A stretch of DNA of 64,000 nucleotides, taken from NCBI GenBank assembly GCA_013995675.1, contig VWRR01000008.1, positions 248,001 through 312,000 of the forward strand. Direction: 5' to 3'. Of this stretch, positions 42,329 to 51,969 are shown one piece after another. The DNA comes from Cyanidiococcus yangmingshanensis (taxonomy: Eukaryota > Rhodophyta > Bangiophyceae > Cyanidiales > Cyanidiaceae). Below the pieces are notes generated by a model. It was not told where the DNA came from and made no database searches. It worked only from the letters and a program-made list of their open reading frames with translations. The translations under genes were made by a program, and so were the position numbers. The stretch's first letter is position 1; the number at the start of each line of letters is the position of its first letter.

Positions 42329-42830
42329 GCGTGCCGGCGAGGCGTCGTCACGAGGTTCGCAGTTTTGCGACGCGGTTGCCGGTCGAGCGCCTTCGACGTC
42401 TGAACGAGATGGAGCAGTGGTGTTGGTCTCATTGCCCTCAGTACTTGCGGCGGTTTTCAAGACAGCAGATACAGCGCTAGAGATATAAAGAACGGCGGGC
42501 CATCTGTTCTGAAACAAGGACCGCTCTTCTGGGACATTGTAGTACACCTGGATATCCGTTCGAGTCTGGGAATGGTACGCAGAGCGCCACCAGTGGGCCT
42601 GCTGGGGTGCGTGTCCGTCGATCGGAACGTGCCGATCTCCAGACTCTGCTACACGTGCCATGCGTTTCGTCAGCATTTACGTAACGACACCGGGTGAGAA
42701 GTCTAACCTCACTCGTGCAAGAAACAGGACACTTTCCTACCATCATCTGCGCCCCGATCCAGTTTCTTTCCGTTCCAGGCCATGATCGCATCGGCTACAC
42801 ACACTTTCCTACGATATCCTTGTGCAAGCC
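42329..42830. other. Convergent intergenic region
   Basis: Between the ends of PCD and ascorbate peroxidase. A minus-strand frame (42477-42791) has no motif. Nothing else seen. Confidence 0.4.
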
Positions 42831-43904
42831 TCAGGCGGGAATTCCGCCAGGCGGATCCCATTTGGATCCAAGTTCGCTGAGCTTCTTGTGCGCATTGGAA
42901 TAATCCGCAAAGAACTTGCTCTCGTCACTTGCGTACACCTTCACGTACTTGTTGAACTCTGCATCCTCAACCAACGCCTTATCCGTGACCAACTTCAAGA
43001 GTTCAGGGTCCGCATTCGGATCCGCCAAGACCTTGAAGTACATGTTGTTGAACTGAAGCCAATCAGGCGTCCACGAGCTGCCACCCTTGGTGACGCCAGT
43101 GACCGTGCGCGTGTACTTGGTGCCCTCCTCGCCAGCACCGAAACCGCTTCGGAACTTGAACGCTCGGCCTATGGTGTGGCCGCCACTCAGGGCCACGATT
43201 TCCTGATCATTGAAGCCCATCCGATAAAAGACCCGCCGTAAATGAGCTGAAGGGTTATCCGCATCCGGAGCTGGTTCGTTCGGGTTCTCACCCTCGGCCT
43301 TGTGGAACGGTGGTCCACCAGCTGGCAAACGACCCTCTGGTGGAACCTCGTTCTCAGATTGAGCATCGACACGCCCGAAACGGAAGGGAATCTTCGGCCC
43401 ACCCGCCACCTCAATCGACAACACGCTCGCGTACTGAATAATATCAGCCCAGCCCACGTTCGGATACTTTTCCTTGATCGGTTTCAGCAAGTTCAACGCT
43501 CCCGGGAGACCCGCATTACCTCCATGCTGCAACTCTTTATCGAAGCGAATAGAGCCGTTTGCCCCGCCAGTGCCGAGGCGCGCATCATAGTCTCCTGAAT
43601 CGTGCCAAGCCAGACGCACCAAAATTGGCATCGCTTTCGTACGCTTGATCATCTCGATCAAGTCGTTGCGCAAAGAAGTCATCGTCTGTGTATCGATCGC
43701 CATGGTAACCAGGTTCGCTGCTCGAGTCTGCTGCCTGCTCGCCGATGAAAGCACCGTCGCTTGTGGTCCTCGCTGCAGGAACGATGACCCAAACAAAAAT
43801 CTACCGCTGGGACGCACTGGAACCCTACAAACGCTCCTCGAATGGCTAGACCTTAGAATAGAAAAGCTTCCGATACTCGTGAATGCGATCCGGCCTGAAT
43901 TCAT
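42831..43904 (-). CDS. APX: Ascorbate peroxidase, probably organelle-targeted
   Basis: Class I heme peroxidase removing H2O2 with ascorbate. Distal heme residues Arg, Trp and His in PILVRLAWHDSGDYD, then GANGSIRFDKEL, the proximal His in ALSGGHTIGRAFKFRSGFG, and the proximal Trp in GGSSWTPDWLQFNNMYF. The peroxidase core begins at MAIDTQTMTSLRNDL; the ATG at 43904 adds about 70 residues rich in Ser/Arg with almost no acidic residues (MNSGRIAFTSIGSFSILRSS), a good transit peptide, giving 357 residues. The frame is open another 600 bp upstream to 44504, but that part is Arg/Pro-rich and overlaps frames on the other strand, so I do not include it. Cytochrome c peroxidase-like hybrids share these motifs and remain possible. 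Confidence 0.9.
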   Translation of the reverse strand: MNSGRIAFTSIGSFSILRSSHSRSVCRVPVRPSGRFLFGSSFLQRGPQATVLSSASRQQTRAANLVTMAIDTQTMTSLRNDLIEMIKRTKAMPILVRLAWHDSGDYDARLGTGGANGSIRFDKELQHGGNAGLPGALNLLKPIKEKYPNVGWADIIQYASVLSIEVAGGPKIPFRFGRVDAQSENEVPPEGRLPAGGPPFHKAEGENPNEPAPDADNPSAHLRRVFYRMGFNDQEIVALSGGHTIGRAFKFRSGFGAGEEGTKYTRTVTGVTKGGSSWTPDWLQFNNMYFKVLADPNADPELLKLVTDKALVEDAEFNKYVKVYASDESKFFADYSNAHKKLSELGSKWDPPGGIPA

Positions 43905-45119
43905 CGAGGTACGGATACTGATGTACCCGCTGTGACGGAACACACCAACAAGCACTTGCATCCCGAGGCGAGCTCGCTGCGCCACGAATCGATGCCATCG
44001 CGAAGCGCTCGGAAGGGATGGCCGCCGCATCCTCGGGCCGCCGCGATCATCTCGTCGATCGCACGATACGCTGGCTGGCTGGCAGGCAGCGGGCGGCGTC
44101 GCGCCGATGTGGACACCCGTCTGTCTCATCACTGGCCAGGACCGAGATTGATCGCAGCGGCATCGGCGGTCGTGAGCGATCGCCAGCGACGCGACGCGTG
44201 GCGTCCGTGGAACGCGCGCGGGAGCTGGTCTCGGCCCAGTACGGGCGATGGGGGCAGGCGAGCGAGACGCGTCCCCCTGTCGCGGCTTGTGGATCGCTGA
44301 TTTCGTGGACGGGGCGGGCCGCTGGCCAGCAGCGATGTGTCCCCGTATCTGCATTGATGACTGCTTTTTTCTGTACCTACGGGATGCATCTCTCGAGTCG
44401 TTGGTCGGGAGGTGTGGACTGGCGTCAGGCAGCAAGCTCGCGATCTCGGTTCGTTGATCGAATATCCAGAGTCCGTTGAAGGCATTCGAGAAGCGTGAAT
44501 TCAAGTCCCAGATAGGTATTCAAGGTATGCGACACATAATTTGGATCATGTTCGAAAGATGGGCTCTAGTACGTTCTTGGCATGGATGCAGCTCTCGTCG
44601 ACATCGTCTCCGTATCACAAGCGATGTTCGTGTCCCCAAAGAGGCCTGTTTCAGTGCGAAAAAGAGAGCGCATGGATCAGTAGATTTTTCGTTCATCAAA
44701 TTTCATCAGACTGAACCAAACTTGTCGATCTCTTCTGCGCGATGGTATCAAGTCCCTCTTGGTATGTCCATGGTCCAGGATGCAGACATCTTTGGGGAGC
44801 GTTTCGAAAACCTATGGATTGAAGGTATTGGACCAATATCTTCTCTGGATGACGAACACGTGACGAGGAAAGTCAAGAAAAACGTAAAATAGGAGAAGAG
44901 AATAGACGAGAGCCATATCGCTTTGCACGAATCTGACGGAACTGGCATCGAACAGTTCATGCCACCAGAAATTGTCAGAACTTTATAAACAGAGAAACAC
45001 AGACATATCGCGAGACATTCCAGAAATGCAATCCACGAATGGGCGCTGGCGCAATCCTGAACAAGCAAACAGACCATACCTTATATATATCAATTACAGC
45101 CACTTGCTAGTCATTCATT
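43905..45119. other. Upstream region of ascorbate peroxidase; no second gene accepted
   Basis: GC-rich at 43980-44310 (both strands open by composition), AT-richer towards the tRNA, with TTATATATATC at about 45080-45091. A plus-strand frame at 44476-44892 opens with TTG and has no motif. Confidence 0.4.
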
Positions 45120-45133
45120 GGGGTGCTGGTCTA

Positions 45134-45152
45134 TCGATCCATCGCGGACTCT
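45134..45152 (+). other. D-loop intron of tRNA-Pro(AGG)
   Basis: About 19 nt at the same site as in tRNA-Pro(UGG), between TA and GTGGTATG. The boundary is uncertain by one base. Confidence 0.75.
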
Positions 45153-45174
45153 GTGGTATGATTTGCCGTTAGGG

Positions 45175-45186
45175 ATACAACCAACA
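45175..45186 (+). other. Anticodon-loop intron of tRNA-Pro(AGG)
   Basis: 12 nt at the canonical 37/38 site, leaving a seven-base anticodon loop. Confidence 0.75.
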
Positions 45187-45222
45187 TCGGCAAGGTCCCG
45201 GGTTCAATTCCCGGGCACCCCC

Positions 45223-45856
45223 TCTTTTGATGGCGCCGAGTGCCACCTAGTGGTGTTAGAGGTAGTCGTACAGCGCTGAGAACAACTAGTTGGCCCGTCG
45301 CTGCACTGGTCGCGAGCGCGGTTTGTGCAGTCGTGGGTTCGGTGAAGCGGTTCTCTGCACAAGCCCTCAGTTCCGGAAGTTGTCAGTCGAGCTCCACTTG
45401 ACCAGCACCGAGAGCAACCTTGATTGTGCACTCAACTGGGTGGACACGCATTCGGTTGCGGTTGCCGTGTAAGCGCTCGCTTAGTTACGCGAAGAGACGT
45501 AGAGTCCCAACCAGGCGTTAGAACTGGGTTTTGTGTAAGATCAAAACGCGAACCGGTCAGCCATCGTTTACAACACCAGCTCCGTTCCCTTGTGTTTCTG
45601 GAGCTTTGGTTCCAGTCAGCGCAAACGGAGCTGTTCTCTAGTGACGGTCCGTGCTCGACTTGGAGAGGCGCTCAAGGGTCCCCGAGTCCGCCACCGGCTC
45701 TCAAGTCCTTGGGGCAAAGACCGCGCGCTGACTCGAAAATACGTTGTGACGAACAACAGTTGCGTCTACAACGCCCTGTGTGTCTTGACTCTCGACACGA
45801 GTCAACAAACGAGGCAGACTCACCCAGTGCCAGCAGCGTACATCATTCTAGAAGGG
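45223..45856. other. Intergenic between tRNA-Pro and TFB2
   Basis: The TFB2 frame is open upstream of its ATG (from 45590) but without matching sequence. No other feature seen beyond the Pol III T-run. Confidence 0.4.
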
Positions 45857-47940
45857 ATGAGTGGGGTCATACCAACCCCGACAACAAGTGGAACAGATCA
45901 ATTATCGACCAGCGTCGAGCACGTGTTGTGGTCAGCGACTATTTCCGTCGTGGACTATGTTTGTCGTCTGCGTGAGGAGGAGATTGACGAACTGTTCGAC
46001 GCGTGCGAGCTGGCGGTTTTTGGGATTTTGCGGGCACTGCCATCGCTGGCAAAAATCATTCTATTTCGCTTTATTGCACTCAGTGGGTACGTAGACGAGG
46101 TTCCGGCTCGGGTTATCGGCTCTTGGATTGCTGATCCACGGACCGAAGAGAGGGACGATCCCGTCTGGGGATGGATGCCCGCGTCAGACAAAATAGCTGA
46201 ACACTCGTCTCTGAACAGTAGAGGCGGAGCGAAGTCAGATGGTTTCTCGAACGCTGCACACACTCACTCGATTGCGGTTTCTTCGACGTGCTGATCAAGA
46301 AAGATGCTCAGTCGGAGACGAGCTCGAGAACGTTGCCTACACGTTGACACCGCGGAATCCGTGATCGCCTCAGGGGCTATCTCTGGAAACATCTGGATCC
46401 TCGCCCGTTGGACAATGGCGACTCGTCATCTGCCGTTGATGCAGATGCCGCAGATTCTAAATTGAATTTGCCGGGTACTAAGTTACTGGAACCGTTTCAG
46501 TGCCAGCACAGATCAGACGCAGCCATGAAATGGGGCGGAATGGATACGGGGTCACTCTGCGAGTATACCCGTCGCTCGTGGGAGCACATTCTTCACTTTG
46601 TCATTGGGATGCCGCTAGGGGATTCTGATCTGAGTCCAGGGACATCCTCTGCAGAGTCCGTTGAGGCGAGCGCTGCTCCTCCATCCGATGAGGTGGTCGA
46701 AGCGCTCCTGAGTCTGGGCGTCAGCGAACAAGTCGGCCAAGAGGGCATGCGCATCACCGAGCGCGGATTTTCTACCTGCTTCTGGATATTCATTCCCAGA
46801 TATGGGCGCTGCTCGAGGCTGTGATTGAAGGTTGGAGCCAAGTGCAGCATAATCGTCGTGAGTTTCTCGATTTGTTGTTTCGTCTCGGATTCGCGACCCC
46901 AGGTCAGGCGTACGCTGCTCATGATCCGAGTCTGTCCATCACGCAGCGTCGCATGCTCGGCTTTCTCGCTGAAATTGGAGTTGTCTACCTGGGCAATTGG
47001 ACGCAGCAGGTATCCAGTCACGAGGATACCCTCGATATCATTGGAAAGCGACCTCAGCGACGGGATCAGGGCCCTCGAGAGGTCGACGACCAGGCTCCAG
47101 ACGGCTCCGTAACGAGACGGCCGCCTTCACATGGAGCCGAGTCGCTCGCGAGCACGACGCGTACTGCTTAACAGCACTCCCGGCAATGAGGACGAAGACC
47201 ACGACATCTACGCGAATCGCTTGACTTTTGACCCCAGACGTTGCGCTCAGTTGGAGAGGAACCCCGAATCAGTGTTCTTCACGCCAACTCCCCTGGGCAC
47301 ACAAATCATGATGGGTACCCTGGAAGAGACGCTGGATCGCAGCGAGCGTCAAGACCAGGACCTGCAGCACACTGAGATTCTCATCGAATCCGGGCCGCTT
47401 GGACCGGTACCCTCTGTCGCAACCGCCAATCGGTTACGCTCGAGTGTGACCAGATCTTCACCTTTCCAAATCGTCGTCGAGACGAACTTCCGCTTGTACG
47501 CGTATTCAGCCTCGATGTTTCAGGTTGCGCTACTTTCGCTCTTTGCACGAATTCTCTACCGCATGCCTGGTCTCGCGATTGGAGTCATTACTCGAGACTC
47601 GGTGCGCAGAGCGCTCAAGTGCGGTATCGCTGCCAAACAGCTGCTACACTTTCTCACGATCCATGCCATGGAGGGCAAGGGGGTGCCCTTCAACGTCCAC
47701 GACCAGATTTTACTCTGGGAATTGGAACGGAAACGCATTCAAGTGCAGCCTGGCGTTCTATTGGAGAGTTTCGAGCCGATGCAGGATGGTCGCGCCTTCT
47801 TCGAACAGGTCCAGGAGTACACGATGCAGCTCGGAGCCCAGCGCTGGTGCGACCCGGTCCGCCAGCTTTTGGTCCTTGACGCGTCCGCATTTGACAGCAT
47901 TCGCGAATGGATCCGTCGTCAAGCTCGCACGCTCTCTTGA
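45857..47940 (+). CDS. TFB2: TFIIH subunit p52/TFB2, frame broken about four times
   Basis: Core TFIIH subunit (GTF2H4/Tfb2) that stimulates the XPB translocase in transcription and nucleotide excision repair. N-terminal match: VVDYVCRLREEEIDELFDACELAVFGILRALPSLAKIILFRF (frame starting at ATG 45857). The next pieces follow in other frames: HTLTRLRFLRR...NVAYTLTPRN (about 46239-46360), SWEHILHFVIG and the EGMRITERGF block (to 46770), YLLLDIHSQIWALLEAVIEGW and ITQRRMLGFLAEIGVVYL (46775-47000). The strongly conserved end, VFFTPTPLGTQIMMG, ETNFRLYAYSASMFQVALLSLFARILYRMPGLAIGVITRDSVRRAL and QILLWELERKRIQ, is one frame to 47940. Frame changes lie in about 46200-46240, near 46362, near 46773 (a T-run apparently one T short) and between 47000 and 47130. 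An essential single-copy gene would not tolerate these, so sequence error is likely. Confidence 0.85.
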
Positions 47941-48740
47941 TCCGTTTCCGTAAATGTATGGGCAGTAACCTGGTCTGATTCGATATTGAAGATGTACATT
48001 GGATGGGAGACCGTGCAGAATGCCTCGTGATGGATAAAATCGCCGACTGCAGGCAGAGATCGAACCGAAAACCATTGATCCTGCACCTGACGTATTCGAA
48101 TGAAGGAAGGAGCACTGCGAATGCGTACTTTACGGGGTTTGGGGATGGCACTGGAAGCGTCAAGATTGCAGTCATACCCATGGTTGATTTCGTTCGAGTT
48201 CGCCTGCGATATGCAGAGCGCTCGTGCTCGAACGTCTTCCTAAAAGTTCTCCTGAAACCTTGTTTGATAGAATCAGTCACAAGGAGTGGGTCTTGCGATT
48301 CGCACCAACGACAGGAGAGTCATATTCGACAAGGTACTCAGCACCGACTTGCGCTCGGATAGTACGCCGTCCCACGAGAGAGAAAAACCGTCCGAGGAAC
48401 GCTACACGCGTTGTACATTCTTGACCCGGGTCAAACAGGGCGTTCGGGTCATTCATGGTGGAGCGTGTTGACCACGTTTTCTCGATAAAGCCAATCGACC
48501 ATGCGTAGATTAAGAGTCTTTGCATAGATATGGCGTCGGAGAGCTACCGATGCCTTGTGGAGGAGTGGCGACGAGGTCACGGCGGCCGTACAGCCAGACA
48601 CTCAGGCACTACCAAGGTGCATGGAGATGCCAGGCGAGCGTTCTCCTGCTTGGCGGGAAACCTTCGTATTCCCAATACCATGCCGTGCTCTACCCAAACA
48701 GGATGTGCATTTTGCGGCAAAAGACGTATAAGTAACATCC
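47941..48740. other. Convergent intergenic region
   Basis: Between TFB2 and adenylosuccinate synthetase stops. Frames of up to 119 codons on both strands overlap and show no motif. Confidence 0.4.
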
Positions 48741-50066
48741 TCATGAGCGCATGATCACGGCGTCTCGAGCGGGCCCAACACCAACGTATCGAATAGGGGC
48801 ACCGACGAGTTCCTCAATTCGTCGCACATAGGTCTGAGCATTGTGTGGTAGGTCATCGAAACGACGCACAGCAGAGAGGGATTGCCCATGCCACCCGGGA
48901 ACGGTCTCGTACTCGACCTCGCACTCAGCGAGCTCACGCAACGAAGCAGGCATACTCCGAAGCCGTTTTCCTCGATGCCGATAGTGGACACCGATCTGGA
49001 TTTCATCGAAACACCCTAATACGTCGAGTTTTGTCAGACAGAGGATCGTACATCCATTGAGACGGCAGGTATATCGGAGCAGGAATGTGTCGATCCAACC
49101 ACAACGACGGGGTCGTTGCGTCGTGGTTCCGTACTCTTGACCAACCTGTTGCAGCGTCGTTCCACGGGCGTCACATAACTCCGTTGGGAATGGCCCCGCC
49201 CCAACCCGCGTGGTATACGCTTTGACGACACCAATGATCTCACGAATATACTGCGGAGGAATGCCGAGACCTGTCAGACAGCCACCTATGGTGCAGTTGC
49301 TCGACGTCACGAAGGGATACGTACCTAGGTCGATATCTAACATGGCCGCGTTCGCACCCTCGATCAGCACGGAATGGGTACCACTGGCCAAGGCGTCGCT
49401 GAGGAACGTCACCGAGTCGACAGTCATCGGCTCCAGTCGACGAGCGTACTCGTAGTACCGAGCGACCTCGGCCCGAACATCGTAGCTCCGTAGAGCCTCC
49501 TCAGCAGCAGCTCCGAAGCGTCGCTTCAGATCCTGCACAGCAAGCTGAATATGTTCGGCGAGTTCTGCGCTTCGAAAATGTTGCAAGTCACCAACACGCA
49601 AGTTTCTCCGATACGCCTTGTCTGCATAGCAGGGACCAATACCTCGTCGAGTCGTGCCAATGCTGCCACCAGCGGTTCCAGCTCGTTCCACCTCCATCAA
49701 GCCGTCGGCAATCTGGTGATAGTCGAAGAGAATGTGGGCGCGATCACTGATACACACTCGAGCTGATACGTTCGGTACACCTTGTCGGTCCAACTGCTCG
49801 ATTTCCGCAAAAAGCGTTGGCAAGTGCACGACGACGCCGTTCCCGATGAGGACCTGCACAGTCGGGTTCAAAATTCCACTCGGCAGTAGGTGTAGCGCGT
49901 ACTTGACTCCATTCACAACAACCGTGTGACCAGCGTTGCTTCCGCCTTGGCAGCGCGCAGCGATATCCACGTGCTGAGCAAGCAGGTCCACAAACTTGCC
50001 TTTGCCCTCGTCACCCCACTGCGACCCGAGGACAATCGTGGCTCCTCGCGGAAGTTCAGGTACCAT
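48741..50066 (-). CDS. purA: Adenylosuccinate synthetase
   Basis: First committed step from IMP to AMP (IMP + aspartate + GTP). The 441-residue protein opens MVPELPRGATIVLGSQWGDEGKGKFVDLLA with the GDEGKGK GTP/IMP loop directly at the start, followed by GGSNAGHTVVVNG, GTTRRGIGPCYADKAYR, LIEGANAAMLDIDLGTYPFVTSSN, GVVKAYTTRVGAGPFPTEL and RPRRCGWIDTFLLRY. Plant enzymes carry a plastid transit peptide; here the ATG at 50066 leaves only six residues before the core, so there is no obvious import signal unless translation starts in the upstream open frame, which lacks an ATG. Intact frame. Confidence 0.97.
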   Translation of the reverse strand: MVPELPRGATIVLGSQWGDEGKGKFVDLLAQHVDIAARCQGGSNAGHTVVVNGVKYALHLLPSGILNPTVQVLIGNGVVVHLPTLFAEIEQLDRQGVPNVSARVCISDRAHILFDYHQIADGLMEVERAGTAGGSIGTTRRGIGPCYADKAYRRNLRVGDLQHFRSAELAEHIQLAVQDLKRRFGAAAEEALRSYDVRAEVARYYEYARRLEPMTVDSVTFLSDALASGTHSVLIEGANAAMLDIDLGTYPFVTSSNCTIGGCLTGLGIPPQYIREIIGVVKAYTTRVGAGPFPTELCDARGTTLQQVGQEYGTTTQRPRRCGWIDTFLLRYTCRLNGCTILCLTKLDVLGCFDEIQIGVHYRHRGKRLRSMPASLRELAECEVEYETVPGWHGQSLSAVRRFDDLPHNAQTYVRRIEELVGAPIRYVGVGPARDAVIMRS

Positions 50067-50920
50067 ACCGAAACACAAACAAACAAACCAAGCGTTCAAA
50101 GACAGATCACCGACGATGGACGGACTATGCAGCCAAACGAAGCCAGACGATATCAAACGCTCACGCGATGCTGTCTCTGAGAGCAGACGTTGGACTCCTT
50201 CAAGGCGGCTGCGTAGGGTGGCTCGACGGCACCGCCGCCCCTAGAAGGAAGAAAACTGGCCAAGAATGGACATTCCTGCTCTAGGCAGATTTTCGGTCGC
50301 TGGGCATGCGCTGGTGCTCGCTTGATCCGCCAAAGCCCGTGTCGTCTACTTAAAGGTCAAGACAGCAGTTTTTAGGGAGCACTTAGTCCTAGTCAAATGA
50401 GCACCACAAGATGCGAACACCATCGGTCTTGGCATCGAGTTGACTCAAGAAGCTGCAACACGCTTCATCCTTTCTGTTGAACGTAGAGGTTGCACCCGGC
50501 TTGGTTGGCTCGACTAGCGGACTCACCGATATCATGAACGCATCGGCAACCAAAACGGTCCATCAGAGGATGCATTTCAAAATGATTTGTGTTCGCACGA
50601 GACAGGATGCACTCTTAATCATCCACGACGACTAGAGAGCGATCTATCCGCTCGAGCGACCCTCGATGCGTCCCGACCTGTTCAGTTGATTCCGTGATGC
50701 CGTTGTTACGAGTCGATTCATGAGTTTAAAGCAACATGAACACGCCCAGGGCTGTATCCTGATAGGATGAGAACCACGACAACGATAGCGCTGGTCTGCC
50801 GCTGGATCAAGTCGGCCGCTGCGTCGCCCAACCACTGCGACAAGATGGCTCAGTTGAGCGCTGCCCTATACAGCGACTTGGATTCGCTTTGTGCAGGGTA
50901 CGCTCCCGGCGCTCTCAGAG
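50067..50920. other. Divergent intergenic region
   Basis: Between adenylosuccinate synthetase (-) and prefoldin 6 (+). No gene or repeat recognised; probably both promoters. Confidence 0.4.
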
Positions 50921-51274
50921 ATGGCAGCCCTGCGGGGAATGGTGGATGATCTTCGAAGCAAGCAGGAACAGTGGAGCAAACATGTTGCGCTACGACGGTC
51001 GATTGCAGCGCAGCTGCAAGAGAACGAGTTTGTGCGCGAAGAGCTCGAAGCGATTGCGCTCGAGCCAGCCGCTGTACTGTATAAGCTGCACGGCCCGTGT
51101 TTGTTGCGAAAAAGAACCGCAGAAGCGAAAGAAAACGTGAAACAAAGGCAAGATCTGCTTCGAGGGGAGCTGAAACGGCTTGATGACTTGTTGGCTGGAC
51201 TCGAGCAGGAGGTACGGGCGCTGCAGCAGCGAATCCGTGAACAGCAGGGTCACATGGAACAGCCGCGTTCGTAG
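50921..51274 (+). CDS. PFD6: Prefoldin subunit 6 (beta type)
   Basis: Subunit of the prefoldin chaperone that hands actin and tubulin to the CCT chaperonin. The 117-residue protein has the beta-prefoldin plan: an N-terminal coiled coil (MVDDLRSKQEQWSKHVALRRSIAAQLQENEFVREEL), the hairpin block AVLYKLHGPCLLRKRTAEAKENV, equivalent to VYKLIGPVLVKQ of Pfd6, and a C-terminal coiled coil (LLRGELKRLDDLLAGLEQEVRALQQRI). The frame opens 30 bases earlier with GTG; the ATG at 50921 is chosen. Confidence 0.88.
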   Translation: MAALRGMVDDLRSKQEQWSKHVALRRSIAAQLQENEFVREELEAIALEPAAVLYKLHGPCLLRKRTAEAKENVKQRQDLLRGELKRLDDLLAGLEQEVRALQQRIREQQGHMEQPRS

Positions 51275-51969
51275 GCGTGATCGCACCTTGTTCACGGTTG
51301 GCCTATAGCATGTTGAGTGGTTCCCGAACAATATAATCGTGACGAGCCCCCGTTCCGAGTAGGCATTGGGGGCTAAGTTCGTCTCCTTTTCAAGATGACT
51401 GGAACGTTTCTCGTATTCGAATATATTCATTCTTGCCGTGGATATCTCCGTATTTACCAATGCTACTGAGGTGCTGCAACCAATCGGTGGGGTATTCCCC
51501 TGACGCCTCTGACGCTCGATGCAGGCATCCCTATCGCGGCACGAATACCAGCGGCACCAGGTGTCAGCAACCACGAACCTGGTGCGCGAACAAGACCCCA
51601 CCCAAGCTCGTGACGGAACCTTCGACCTTGGGTTCTGCGCTCGACTCGACCTGAATGGCAGCGAAAACCCATCTCCGATGGCCAGCACGATGGTGGAGCT
51701 GGAAACTAGGGCAACCTGACCGAGACAATCAAGGCAAGCCCTTGGATGGTCTCGGACGAGGGAGTCGGCACGTGGAAACCCATCCATCGACAGCGTTAGG
51801 GCCGAACGAGCGATGACCTGGCCTTGTTGATACGCGCCATCTTGCTGGGCCTTTCTCCTGTCTACATTCGATGGATAGCATGGTCTCTTTGCCGACACGA
51901 ATCGAGGCGGATCACAACAAGAATAGATGTTTCGGGGCTATCGCACGGAGTATTGAATGTGTGCATCGC
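51275..51969. other. Convergent intergenic region
   Basis: Between prefoldin 6 and the glycosyltransferase-like gene. The long minus-strand frame 50990-51898 lies mostly opposite prefoldin 6 and has random composition. Confidence 0.4.

Larger units (their letters stand above)
45120..45222 (+). tRNA. tRNA-Pro (anticodon AGG) with two introns
   Basis: Acceptor GGGGTGC (45120-45126) pairs with GCACCCC (45215-45221). T-arm CCGGG-TTCAATT-CCCGG is at 45198-45214. Anticodon stem TGCCG (45164-45168) pairs with CGGCA (45188-45192) around a 19-nt loop in which AGG lies at 45171-45173; removing 12 nt after position 37 (45175-45186) gives the normal loop TTAGGGT. The D-arm holds about 19 extra nt (45134-45152), whose removal restores GGTCTA-GTGGTATGATT. 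The mature tRNA would be 72 nt. A TTTT terminator follows at 45225-45228. Confidence 0.9.

Noticed and set aside
43905-44504. 200-codon upstream extension of the ascorbate peroxidase frame
   Set aside because: Arg/Pro-rich and GC-driven, overlapped by frames on the other strand; a good transit peptide already begins at ATG 43904.
50990-51898. 302-codon minus-strand frame opposite prefoldin 6
   Set aside because: It lies mostly antisense to a recognised gene, has random Arg/Ser composition and no motif.
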